Part shown: one piece after another, positions 32,873-40,014 of the stretch
Layout of the letters: the number at the start of each line of letters is the position of its first letter
How positions within the stretch are numbered: position 1 is the stretch's first letter
Position numbers and translations under genes: made by a program
Assembly: GCA_964542895.1 (NCBI GenBank)
Contig: CAZIWT010000002.1
Location: forward strand, 9,525 to 73,524
Length of the DNA stretch: 64,000 bases
Direction of reading: 5' to 3'
DNA from: Zymogenus sp964542895
Lineage (GTDB): Bacteria > Desulfobacterota > Zymogenia > Zymogenales > Zymogenaceae
The notes under the pieces: generated by a model
The model's input: only the letters and a program-made list of their open reading frames with translations
Database searches by the model: none
What the model was told of the DNA's origin: nothing

Positions 32873-34411
32873 TCAGGAGTCTTGATACTTTTCCACCAAA
32901 AGGTATTTCTTGATTTTCCCCGTGGGAGTTCTGGGTAAATTTGTGGTAAATATGAACTTCTTCGGAGTCTCGAATACTTTGAGCCTTTCCGAACAGTATT
33001 GCCGAAGGTCTTCTTTCTTTATATCCATTCTGGGATTTCTCATTACTACGGCCGCAAGTATTTCCCCCTCTCGTTTTTCTTTAAGGGCGATTACGGCACA
33101 ATCGATAACCGCCTCATTCGATTTTATAACGTTTTCCACGTCCAACGAGGGGATATCGTTCTCCCCAATGGTCAACGTGTCCTCCCTCCTTCCCATAATA
33201 TAAAGGAATCCGTCTTCATCGAATCTGCCGATATCACCGGTGTGAAACCAGCCGTTCACAATGGTCTCCTCGGTTTTCTCTTTGTTCTTCAGGTATCCGG
33301 TGGTCTGGGCGATATTTTTCGCCGTGATCTCCCCTTTTTCCCCGATCGGTGCGTCTTTCCCGTCGTCACGCAGGATCTTGACCTCCGATCCAAAATAGGG
33401 GGTGCCGATGGATCCCGGCTTTTTCCTCTTCTCCTCCGGCCCGATACCGGTCAAAAGCCCGCATTCGGAAAGCCCGTAGTATTCATAGACGTTTGGACAA
33501 AGCCGCTCGTATACCTTCTTAAGCAGATCTTCGGAGAGGGGCCCGCCGGTAAAGATCAATCCCCGAAGGGAGGAAAGGTCGAATTTGTCGAGGTCCGGGA
33601 GCTTCATTATAACGGAGGCTATGATGGGGATCCATGTCGTGACGGTGACCTTCTCCCGCTGGATTATCTCGAGGATCTTTACCGGGTCGAAGTTGAGGAT
33701 CACGTTTTTCGCCCCGATGAAGAGCCCCACTCCGCACCAGCTGAAGCCGGACCTTCCCGTTATCGGTATGACCGTCAGGATGGTATCGTCTGCGGTTACG
33801 TCGTGGGCGAAGGCGAAAAAGGGGAGTGCCGCAAAGTTGGCACCGTGTGTGATAAGAAAAGGCTTCGGCAGTCCCGTTGTCCCGGATGTCATATTGATAA
33901 ACTCGTTGTCCCTGCTTACCACGACAACATCCGGCTCATCCCTGGACGCACTCTGTATCAACTCTTCATAGGGCGTAGCGAATTCGGGAGGATCATCACC
34001 GATGTATATATAGTGCTTGACATTGGGAAGGGAGTCGAGGGCCTCGAGGAGCAGCTTCCTCGAGTCTTCGCAGAAGACCACGGTATCGGCGTCCGACAGA
34101 TTTATGTAGTCGATCATTTGGGGCCGTTCCATCTTGTAGTTCAAGGGGAGGCCGATGACACCCGTCTTTGCCAGGGCCCCGTATGTCTCGAATATTTCGG
34201 CCCGGTTGTCGATCAGGAAGGCGCAGGTGTCCCCTTTTTTCAACCCCATTTCAATAAGGGCGTTGCCGATACGGTTGATGCGGTCGTTGAACTCCCTGAA
34301 AGTAAACCTCCTTCCCGTTTTGACGCAATATATCGCCTCCCTGTCACCGTATTTTATGGAGGCAATTTTAGCAAGATTGCCTACTCCTATTTCGTGTTCC
34401 GAGTAACTCAT
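32873..34411 (-). CDS. AMP-forming acyl/aryl-CoA ligase-type enzyme (ANL superfamily)
   Basis: 512 aa from the ATG with AGAGG at 5 nt. Adenylating enzyme: P-loop-like NMTSGTTGLPKPF near residue 170, YEYYGLSECG (A5), GWFHTGDIGRFDEDGFLYIMGRREDTL (A7/A8), and the C-terminal catalytic Lys in PRTPTGKIKKYL (A10). The family activates carboxylic acids as acyl-AMP and passes them to CoA or a carrier. It starts 22 bp after the S26-type peptidase gene in the same direction and so is probably the last gene of the RiPP operon. In that setting it might acylate the peptide or supply an acyl group, but it may equally be an unrelated fatty-acid ligase riding on the transcript. Confidence 0.85.
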   Translation of the reverse strand: MSYSEHEIGVGNLAKIASIKYGDREAIYCVKTGRRFTFREFNDRINRIGNALIEMGLKKGDTCAFLIDNRAEIFETYGALAKTGVIGLPLNYKMERPQMIDYINLSDADTVVFCEDSRKLLLEALDSLPNVKHYIYIGDDPPEFATPYEELIQSASRDEPDVVVVSRDNEFINMTSGTTGLPKPFLITHGANFAALPFFAFAHDVTADDTILTVIPITGRSGFSWCGVGLFIGAKNVILNFDPVKILEIIQREKVTVTTWIPIIASVIMKLPDLDKFDLSSLRGLIFTGGPLSEDLLKKVYERLCPNVYEYYGLSECGLLTGIGPEEKRKKPGSIGTPYFGSEVKILRDDGKDAPIGEKGEITAKNIAQTTGYLKNKEKTEETIVNGWFHTGDIGRFDEDGFLYIMGRREDTLTIGENDIPSLDVENVIKSNEAVIDCAVIALKEKREGEILAAVVMRNPRMDIKKEDLRQYCSERLKVFETPKKFIFTTNLPRTPTGKIKKYLLVEKYQDS

Positions 34412-34433
34412 TTTTCCTCTAAAGAAAAAAGAC

Positions 34434-34868
34434 TCAACGATCCATGAAACGCCTGACAAATCTTCCAACCGACCCCTTAATGATTCCGTATGTAAGATTT
34501 GCGGAACTCAAACGGGCGAGGACGCCGCCAAACCGGGGTTTTACGAGACCCTTTCCCTCACGCCTTATCATCGTGACCTTGAGGATCCCGTCGCCCTTGA
34601 GGATTCGGGGGGTGTCGGGATCGGTCATGTTGTCCCCCTTGGTTGTAACCGTGAGGTTCTTTTCGTTTTTCCTGATATTGCTCTTACCGATATTAATAAC
34701 ACGGTGGGCTATATATCTCTCCTCTTCCGGGAAGCACACTATGTCACCAGGCTTAATATTTCCCCCCCTCCCGTCCACTTTTATTACGATGAGGGTATCC
34801 CCGGGCCTTAAAGCCGGGTACATGCTGTAGCCGAAAAAGGGAACCGACCTTATATCTTCCGATCTCAC
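34434..34868 (-). CDS. Soluble S26-type (SipW/NiSOD-maturase-like) peptidase
   Basis: 144 aa, starting at a GTG about 28 bp after the precursor A stop; the reading frame is open further upstream across precursor A but that part is a shadow. Serine nucleophile motif FFGYSMYPALRPGD (Ser15), GDIVCF, then YIAHRVINI with His55 where bacterial signal peptidases have Lys, and the KGDNMTDPD box. The Ser/His form is that of SipW, archaeal/ER signal peptidases and NiSOD maturation protease. No transmembrane segment is visible, so it would act in the cytoplasm, unlike a secretory signal peptidase. Position immediately after a precursor gene makes it the best candidate for leader removal. Confidence 0.8.
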   Translation of the reverse strand: MRSEDIRSVPFFGYSMYPALRPGDTLIVIKVDGRGGNIKPGDIVCFPEEERYIAHRVINIGKSNIRKNEKNLTVTTKGDNMTDPDTPRILKGDGILKVTMIRREGKGLVKPRFGGVLARLSSANLTYGIIKGSVGRFVRRFMDR

Positions 34869-34896
34869 GCTTCTGATCTCACAAACCGGCCTAAAA

Positions 34897-35154
34897 TCAG
34901 GGTTTGAGGCCGCCGACGCATCCGGCGCCGGAGGGAATGCCGCCGCCCCTGCATCCCAGGGCGTTAAAATTTCCATCACGGCACTGTCCCGCATAAGGAT
35001 TCCCGCCACCCGCACAATTTCCCGTGGCTTGTCCGCCTCCGGTACAAAGGCTTGAAGCCTGATTTCCGCCGCGGCATATTGATTGTCCCAGCGCCTGGAC
35101 TCTATCCACCTCAAGGGCTATCACCATCGGCGGCTCGTAAATTTTCTTCTTCAT
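34897..35154 (-). CDS. RiPP precursor peptide A, six Cys-Gly repeats
   Basis: 85 aa. ATG with AGGTAA upstream. Leader (1-24) begins MKKKIYEPP and ends VQALGQ; it is position-for-position alike to precursor B (Y6, E7, P8, P9, I12, V16, D17, V19-Q24). The core has Cys at 27, 37, 47, 58, 68 and 79, that is one Cys every 10-11 residues, each followed by a Gly-rich step (CRGGN, CTGGG, CAGGG, CRDGN, CRGGG, CVGG). Thr, Ser, Asn, Gln and Ala fill the gaps. The regular one-Cys unit next to two radical SAM/SPASM enzymes suggests one modification per repeat, such as a thioether. No signal peptide. Lies between the fossil copy and the S26-type peptidase. Confidence 0.85.
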   Translation of the reverse strand: MKKKIYEPPMVIALEVDRVQALGQSICRGGNQASSLCTGGGQATGNCAGGGNPYAGQCRDGNFNALGCRGGGIPSGAGCVGGLKP

Positions 35155-35236
35155 AAAATTGGTTACCTGAAAATACGTCTAAAAGCAGTAAAAAGTATCA
35201 TGATCACACAAAAAACCCCTCACTTTATTTTACGCC

Positions 35237-35460
35237 TTATTGATTGCTACCCGTTAAGTATTGACTGGACGCTGAGCTATCGTCCCTGCAATTCCCCTCG
35301 GCGGTGGAGCCGATCCCGCAGTTGTTGTTCGGTCTGGCGCCGGACCAGCGGTTATTCGGTTGCGCTCCCCCCCCGGTACATATATCCATTGACCGACAGC
35401 CTAAATCCCATTCTCGTTGAGCTCAATGATCGTAGTTGATTGATACAACTTGGTTTTTAA
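35237..35460 (-). pseudogene. Decayed third RiPP precursor
   Basis: Between the HPr-kinase-like gene and precursor A lies a relic aligned without gaps to the 24-residue leader. Starting at 35460 the frame reads L K T K L Y Q S T T I I E L N E N G I stop A V G Q. Tyr6, Ile11, Ile12, Asn15, Ala21, Gly23 and Gln24 match the intact precursors. Codon 20, Gln (CAG) in both, is TAG here, and the initiator is TTA. Two extra bases (TA in ATATATGT, 35381-35382) shift the core into another frame, which then reads CTGGGAQ ... NCGIGS ... GNCRDD to a stop at 35237. Cys remain at aligned positions 27, 47 and 57; positions 37 and 67 are Arg (CGC) and Tyr (TAC), each one transition from TGC. So a formerly working precursor has been inactivated. 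Confidence 0.8.
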
Positions 35461-35469
35461 TCTCTTCTT

Positions 35470-36447
35470 TTATGTCCTCTCTCTAAAAAAAGTCAAAGGA
35501 TTAATGCTGCGGGTAAAATGGATATTATGAAATGGAAAACGCTCTACTATCTCCCTTACCAATGTAAAGGTCTCTTTCGCCTCTCTTTCGGGGAAGTATC
35601 TGAAGAAGTGGATATGATTGTGCAGAATCCTCAACATTGCCTCCCCGGGTTTGATCTCTTCCAAATAATCATCTTCATCCTTTATCAGGAAGAAGAATCT
35701 CTTCGCTGAAACAGTCTCCCCACAGTTTTTTCTGCTTGACACCTGGGTAAATGGGGACGGCATCGTATAGTAGCACCTCCCCCGCCGAAATAAGAGAGAG
35801 CCGTCGTCGGCCAGGAGCCTATCCTTCCCTATGAGATCGGCGATGGTGCTCTTTCCCGCTCCGGATCCCCCGAAAAAGATATATCCCCCGCCATTGATTT
35901 CCGCCGAACAGGCGTGAAGCATCATACCTCCGTACAGCGGGGCGAAAAGCCCGACCGTCGCCTGAACAGCAAGGGATATGGTAGAGGCGTCGTCGAAAAA
36001 GCCACTTTTTAATAAAAAAACCTCTCCCGAGGGTCTATCATAATTGATTAACAGGAGAAATGAGTTGTGGTGTAGGACTGCTATCCTGTCCTTTTTAAGT
36101 AGTGGTGTTAGATACGGAAATCCTTGAGACTCCACATTATCCTTCGACTTTACACGTCCCATTCTACTACTTCCCCTTTTCCAGCCGAAGGGGAGTTGAC
36201 CGAAAGGGAACCTCTTCTCTACTCTGAGGAAATAATTTTCTAAAGCCCTGATCTCATCTCCGTTAAAGAGGCTTTTTAAAGGGACATCACTCCATTCTTG
36301 TATGACAAGGGGGAATCTTTCTTCTCTGTTAGATAATATGTAATCCGAAAACTTCTTGGTTATGGCCTCCATAAACCGGTTATCATCTTCGCCTTTATAA
36401 GTTATTTCGAGTTTTACCCCTCCTATATCGATATTAATCGAGATCAT
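35470..36447 (-). CDS. HPr-kinase-like protein of the RiPP locus
   Basis: 325 aa from ATG 36447 (a TTG four codons upstream is also in frame; neither has a strong ribosome site). The C-terminal half has the HPr kinase/phosphorylase-type core: MMLHACSAEINGGGYIFFGGSGAGKSTIADLIG (Walker A near residues 193-200) then LLADDGSLLF. The N-terminal half is unlike HprK/Hpr and no HPr is nearby. Homologues of this type in lasso-peptide loci phosphorylate a Ser of the precursor; ScmC-type proteins of the SynChlorMet cassette also seem to be of this class, from memory. Role here inferred: phosphorylation of precursor Ser/Thr. Flanked by precursor B and the fossil. Confidence 0.8.
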   Translation of the reverse strand: MISINIDIGGVKLEITYKGEDDNRFMEAITKKFSDYILSNREERFPLVIQEWSDVPLKSLFNGDEIRALENYFLRVEKRFPFGQLPFGWKRGSSRMGRVKSKDNVESQGFPYLTPLLKKDRIAVLHHNSFLLLINYDRPSGEVFLLKSGFFDDASTISLAVQATVGLFAPLYGGMMLHACSAEINGGGYIFFGGSGAGKSTIADLIGKDRLLADDGSLLFRRGRCYYTMPSPFTQVSSRKNCGETVSAKRFFFLIKDEDDYLEEIKPGEAMLRILHNHIHFFRYFPEREAKETFTLVREIVERFPFHNIHFTRSINPLTFFRERT

Positions 36448-36524
36448 TCCAATTTTCAAACACTAAAATAGTCTTCAAAATCTCATTGCCCAACTAATTG
36501 AACGAAAATTTAATTTTGATGAAA

Positions 36525-36869
36525 TCAGCTTGGCACAGATCCCGTGGTGCAGCTCCCGGCAGGGATGGTCCCCGAATCGCACCTGCCGCCGAAGGCCGTT
36601 GTACCCGCCTTACACATACCTCCGAAGGCCATACCGCCGCTCTGACACTTCCCGCCGGCTCCGCTGGGATCGCCCCCCGCCTGGCAGCGGGCACCCGCGG
36701 AGCTACCGGATTGGCACTTTCCCCCATAGGCCATATTACCGAACTGACACATCGTTTCCGCAGACGGCCCGGTGTTACACTGTCCGGGTGTAACCGTCTG
36801 CCCCAGCGCCTGAACGTAATCCACATTCATATCGATAATCTTCGGTGGCTCATATTTCTTCTTTGTCAT
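36525..36869 (-). CDS. RiPP precursor peptide B, eight Cys-Gly repeats
   Basis: 114 aa. Leader (1-24) begins MTKKKYEPPKII and ends VQALGQ, matching precursor A. Core Cys at 31, 41, 52, 62, 75, 86, 97 and 107: spacing 10, 11, 10, 13, 11, 11, 10. The unit is roughly C-x-x-G-x-x-A-x-G-G-x (for example CQSGGMAFGGM, CKAGTTAFGGR), with the 13-residue unit (CQAGGDPSGAGGK) carrying a small expansion. Ser and Thr are frequent, giving targets for a kinase. First precursor after the two radical SAM genes, with its own possible promoter (TATAAT on the minus strand at 36958-36953, poor -35) and a hairpin in the leader RNA. No signal peptide or exporter motif. Confidence 0.85.
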   Translation of the reverse strand: MTKKKYEPPKIIDMNVDYVQALGQTVTPGQCNTGPSAETMCQFGNMAYGGKCQSGSSAGARCQAGGDPSGAGGKCQSGGMAFGGMCKAGTTAFGGRCDSGTIPAGSCTTGSVPS

Positions 36870-36917
36870 GGAGTTTCCCCGAATGTTAAAATCAAAAAAA
36901 AGTTAGTTTAAAATGAA

Positions 36918-36937
36918 GGTCGTTAGATGAAACGACC
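36918..36937 (-). promoter_or_regulatory. Hairpin upstream of precursor B
   Basis: Perfect 7-bp stem GGTCGTT (36918-36924) / AACGACC (36931-36937), 6-nt loop, about 50 bp before the precursor B start. It may be a processing site, an mRNA stabiliser or a weak attenuator separating enzyme and precursor expression; no clear T-run follows it. Confidence 0.5.
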
Positions 36938-37117
36938 GTTATAAGTCCTTGAATTATATTAAAAACGGGAGACGCTTCCTATCTATTTAAAATCGTATTT
37001 TCGATCTTTTAATGTGAAATTCTCAAAGGTCTTTCTTATATTCCCTTAAATCCGTCTGAAACCATAGTATTTGATATCAACCTTTAAAGCTAATCCTCCG
37101 ATCTCGATTATCATTCC

Positions 37118-38200
37118 TCATATAATTCTCGTCTCCGGGAAGATGCCCATCTCGTACGCCTCCTGGCAGATGCGGTCAGGAGCGGAGAGATCCCCGTGAA
37201 GCACGTAGGCGTTCGCCCTGCACGAACCGAGGCACAATCCCTTCAAGATACACCTCCCGCAGATACCCTTCATGTTGTCGGGCACAATCCTCCTCAATTC
37301 CGACAAGACAGGGCTTTTTCTCCACAACTCTTCAAGATTGTCCTCCCTTATATTTCCTATAACGAGTTCCGGCACCTCCTTTCCTATCCCGCAGATGGAT
37401 ATGTGCCCGGATGCGATTATGCCGATTATGTTGAGGATGTGACACTGGGCGTTGTTCCCATTGAAAAAGGAGTCTATCTTTTTGAAGGCCGATGGTATGG
37501 TGAAGTAGGTCTGGATATCGTACTTCTCCTTCAGATCGTTTTCCACCCACGAAGATAACCTGATAAGCTCATCGACAGGGACCGTCTTTCCCCCTTCCGT
37601 CAATTTCCCTCCCCTCCCTATAGGCATCACCGGGTTGAACTTGACCGAGTTGGCGTTGAGGCGCTTTGCCATGTCGACAACCCCCTCGATATCCCCGGAG
37701 TTGTCCCCTATCAGGCTCATGATGATCTGTACCCTCAATCCCTGGCTCACCATATTCTCGACGCCCGTAACCGCATCATCCCACGAACCCTCAACGCCGC
37801 GAAAGGAGTCGTGAAACTTGGGGTTGATGCTGTCGATGCTGACGCTTATCGAGGATGCATTGCTCCGCTTCAAGAAGGCCGCCGTATTTTCGTCTATCAG
37901 GGTCCCATTTGTCTCGATATCCATCACGAGCTCTTCCGACGATATTACCTCGATTATCTCGAATATCTCCCTGTTGATAAACGGCTCTCCCCCGGTGAGC
38001 TTTATGTTGAAAAGGCCTATCGGCCTTCCCTCTTTTATGATCTTCCTTACGTCGTCAGCCGTTATTCCGTCGGGGGCATCTTCGGTCTCCGGCACGAAGC
38101 TCGGGGTCAGCCAGCAGTGGGAGCACTTAAGGTTACAGCCCGAGGTCAGGTACAGATAGGCCGAATTCAATCGATAGCTCGGTTTTTCATCCGATTCCAT
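37118..38200 (-). CDS. Radical SAM/SPASM peptide-modifying enzyme (ScmF-like)
   Basis: 360 aa. Radical SAM motif CNLKCSHCW near residue 22, GGEPF in KLTGGEPFINREIF, ETNGTLI, SVSIDSINPKFHDSFRG. The C-terminal SPASM region has a Cys at about 264 (NAQCHIL), CGIGKE, then CGRCILKGLCLGSCRANAY and a last Cys (RICQEAY), enough for two auxiliary [4Fe-4S] clusters. The opening YRLNSAYLYLTSGCNLKCSHCWL resembles the ScmF family of the SynChlorMet cassette. Overlaps the first radical SAM gene by 14 bp. Likely installs a crosslink or other radical modification on the Cys-Gly repeat cores. Confidence 0.88.
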   Translation of the reverse strand: MESDEKPSYRLNSAYLYLTSGCNLKCSHCWLTPSFVPETEDAPDGITADDVRKIIKEGRPIGLFNIKLTGGEPFINREIFEIIEVISSEELVMDIETNGTLIDENTAAFLKRSNASSISVSIDSINPKFHDSFRGVEGSWDDAVTGVENMVSQGLRVQIIMSLIGDNSGDIEGVVDMAKRLNANSVKFNPVMPIGRGGKLTEGGKTVPVDELIRLSSWVENDLKEKYDIQTYFTIPSAFKKIDSFFNGNNAQCHILNIIGIIASGHISICGIGKEVPELVIGNIREDNLEELWRKSPVLSELRRIVPDNMKGICGRCILKGLCLGSCRANAYVLHGDLSAPDRICQEAYEMGIFPETRII

Positions 38201-39347
38201 TCTCGAGCTCCTCGGTGTAAAGCTTGTAACAGCAGAACGGATCCCTGGCGAGCATCGTCCCGTAGGCGGAATACGCCGAGGCGGGGCACCCGGCGGTGCA
38301 CATGGGAGCGTATCGGCAATCTCTGCAGGTAGAAAGGCTTGTCACCGGGGTCGTGAATCTCTTTCTGAACTCCACAAAGGTCTCGGACTCCCTCCAGATA
38401 ATATCGAGGGGGGTGTCGAGGATATTTCCGGCCGTGATCTCCGGGAGGCGGTCGCAGGGGACCGCCCAGCCGTCCGGTCTTATGGCGCACTGGTTTTTTA
38501 AGGCACCGCAGCCGGAGAGGAAGTGCGTGTTCGGATCGTAATTCTTGAGGTTATCAGGATTGATGTTTCTTATCCCCTCGAAAATCTCGTCCATCTCGAA
38601 AAAAGTCCCGGAGATAAACGGGTAATCACACCTTATCTCCTTTAACTCCTCGACAATCCTTTTTATCTCGACGGCGTCGAGCTTAAGCTCCTCCATATAT
38701 TTCAGTCCCCGCCCCTCGTATAACAGGTAGTTGAACTTTACGCTCGAAATACCCGTGTCTGCCGCCAGCTCCGCTATGGCCTTCAGTTCCCTGAAATTGA
38801 GCCGGGTTACGGTGCAGTAGGCGCTGACATCGTGCCCGAATCGTATGAGATGCTTTATCCCGTTAAGGGCCGCCTTGAAGGCCCCGCTTCCCCTCAAAAG
38901 GTCGTGGGAGCTTGGTCCCGCCCCGTCGAGGCTGACCATTATGTCGTCCATCTTCCTGATGTACTTGGTGAGCCTCTTGGCAGCTCCTTCGTCTATCAAT
39001 GTGGCATTAGTGTTCAGGGAAATTCTCAAGGGCTTGCTGTAAAAGGCGTCCAAGATATCGTAGAAATCCTCCCGGACGAAAGGCTCCCCCCCGCTTATCT
39101 TTACCCTCAAGATCTTGAGCCTCTTTATCTCGTCGATAAAATCGAGCCACTGTTCGGTCGTGAGGTCCGGGCCGTAACTGAAGCCGTCCGAGTAGACAGC
39201 GCAGTGCTTGCACGCCTGGTTGCACCTCGACGTAATCGAGACAAAGAGGGACATCGGTGTCTTCGGTATCTGCGGGGTATAGGATATATCTAAAGTGTCG
39301 GAAGTCTCGCCCGCCGCAATGCCCCTTCCCATACTGTCTGTTTCCAT
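38187..39347 (-). CDS. Radical SAM/SPASM peptide-modifying enzyme (ScmE/PqqE-like)
   Basis: 386 aa. Radical SAM motif CNQACKHCAVYSD near residue 42, ISGGEPFVREDFYDIL, LNTNATLIDEG, MVSLDGAGPSSHDLLRG. SPASM region: CGALKNQCAIRPDGWAVPCDRLPE, then CRDCRYAPMCTAGCPASAY and a terminal Cys pair (PFCCYKL), as in PqqE-type enzymes with two auxiliary clusters. Precedes and overlaps the second radical SAM gene by 14 bp; about 40 bp after the PqqD-like gene. The two enzymes are clearly different proteins rather than a recent duplication, so two distinct reactions, or a heteromeric enzyme, are likely. Confidence 0.88.
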   Translation of the reverse strand: METDSMGRGIAAGETSDTLDISYTPQIPKTPMSLFVSITSRCNQACKHCAVYSDGFSYGPDLTTEQWLDFIDEIKRLKILRVKISGGEPFVREDFYDILDAFYSKPLRISLNTNATLIDEGAAKRLTKYIRKMDDIMVSLDGAGPSSHDLLRGSGAFKAALNGIKHLIRFGHDVSAYCTVTRLNFRELKAIAELAADTGISSVKFNYLLYEGRGLKYMEELKLDAVEIKRIVEELKEIRCDYPFISGTFFEMDEIFEGIRNINPDNLKNYDPNTHFLSGCGALKNQCAIRPDGWAVPCDRLPEITAGNILDTPLDIIWRESETFVEFRKRFTTPVTSLSTCRDCRYAPMCTAGCPASAYSAYGTMLARDPFCCYKLYTEELENGIG

Positions 39348-39386
39348 TGGATAAAGCCCCTATTTTACATTCTTGGAGGAAAAATA

Positions 39387-39665
39387 CTATTCGGAGAGGA
39401 AGCCCCGCGCCTTTATCTGCTCGATGAACTCCTCCACGTCTTTTTTTACAGCGTCCGATTCGACCTCCGTGTATTGAGTCAACACCTTCTTTACGATGTG
39501 GTCGATGCTGTTCTTGCCGTTCAGCTCCTTGAAGACCAAGACCCCGGTCTCGTTCAACGCCTGAAGAGTGTCCTGTATCGGATCGAAGAGAAACGCACCG
39601 TCGTCCTCCTCCCGAAGGACGATATCGTCCTTTATCGAGGGGTAGTTAGTTTTATTGTTTCCCAT
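39387..39665 (-). CDS. PqqD-like RiPP recognition element 2
   Basis: 92 aa. Short PqqD-type domain: IKDDIVLREEDDGAFLFDPIQDTLQALNETGVLVFKELNGKNSIDHIVKKVL... with the typical strand pair, the LNETG-hhh-h turn and the following winged-helix helices (VKKDVEEFIEQIKARGFL). Such proteins bind the precursor leader and present it to the radical SAM enzyme. Overlaps the upstream PqqD-like gene by 14 bp and is directly followed by the first radical SAM gene, as in PqqD-PqqE and ScmD-ScmE pairs. Confidence 0.85.
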   Translation of the reverse strand: MGNNKTNYPSIKDDIVLREEDDGAFLFDPIQDTLQALNETGVLVFKELNGKNSIDHIVKKVLTQYTEVESDAVKKDVEEFIEQIKARGFLSE

Positions 39666-40014
39666 TTACTACGACTCCCTTTTTGAAGAATTCAACGTAT
39701 ATCCTTTTTACGTCCTTAAAAACCGTATCGAACTCCTCGCCGTACATCTCCCCTATGATCCTCGATACCCCGTTTACGTCGATCTTCCCGTTCGTTTTCG
39801 AGTAGACCTTTGAAGCCGTTTCGTTGATCAAGATGGAAGTCCTTCTCTCCGAATCGAAGAGGAGGCCCTCTCCACCCTCAAACTCGACCGAGAGTATGTG
39901 GGGACCTTTTTTGAATATGGTGCCCCCGCTAACCGGCGGTGGTTTCGGTACCCTCGGATTTTTTGCGCTTTTGTTTCTGATGAAATCTATTGCTTGCCTT
40001 AAAATGGGCGGCAT
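39652..40014 (-). CDS. PqqD-like RiPP recognition element 1, with N-terminal extension
   Basis: 120 aa. After a basic, Pro-rich extension (about 1-30, RVPKPPPVSGG) comes a PqqD-like fold: LSVEFEGGEGLLFDSERRTSILINETASKVYSKTNGKIDVNGVSRIIGEMYG...VKRIYVEFFKKGVV. It is diverged from the second PqqD-like protein. Its ATG overlaps the nucleotidyltransferase stop (TAATG), a coupling that suggests work with that enzyme; two recognition elements could serve the two radical SAM enzymes or the kinase/nucleotidyltransferase separately. Confidence 0.75.
   Translation of the reverse strand: MPPILRQAIDFIRNKSAKNPRVPKPPPVSGGTIFKKGPHILSVEFEGGEGLLFDSERRTSILINETASKVYSKTNGKIDVNGVSRIIGEMYGEEFDTVFKDVKRIYVEFFKKGVVVNGKQ

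Noticed and set aside
34869..35114. N-terminal extension of the S26-type peptidase frame across precursor A
   Set aside because: The extra 82 codons are an out-of-frame reading of the precursor repeats; peptidase similarity begins only near the GTG at 34868.
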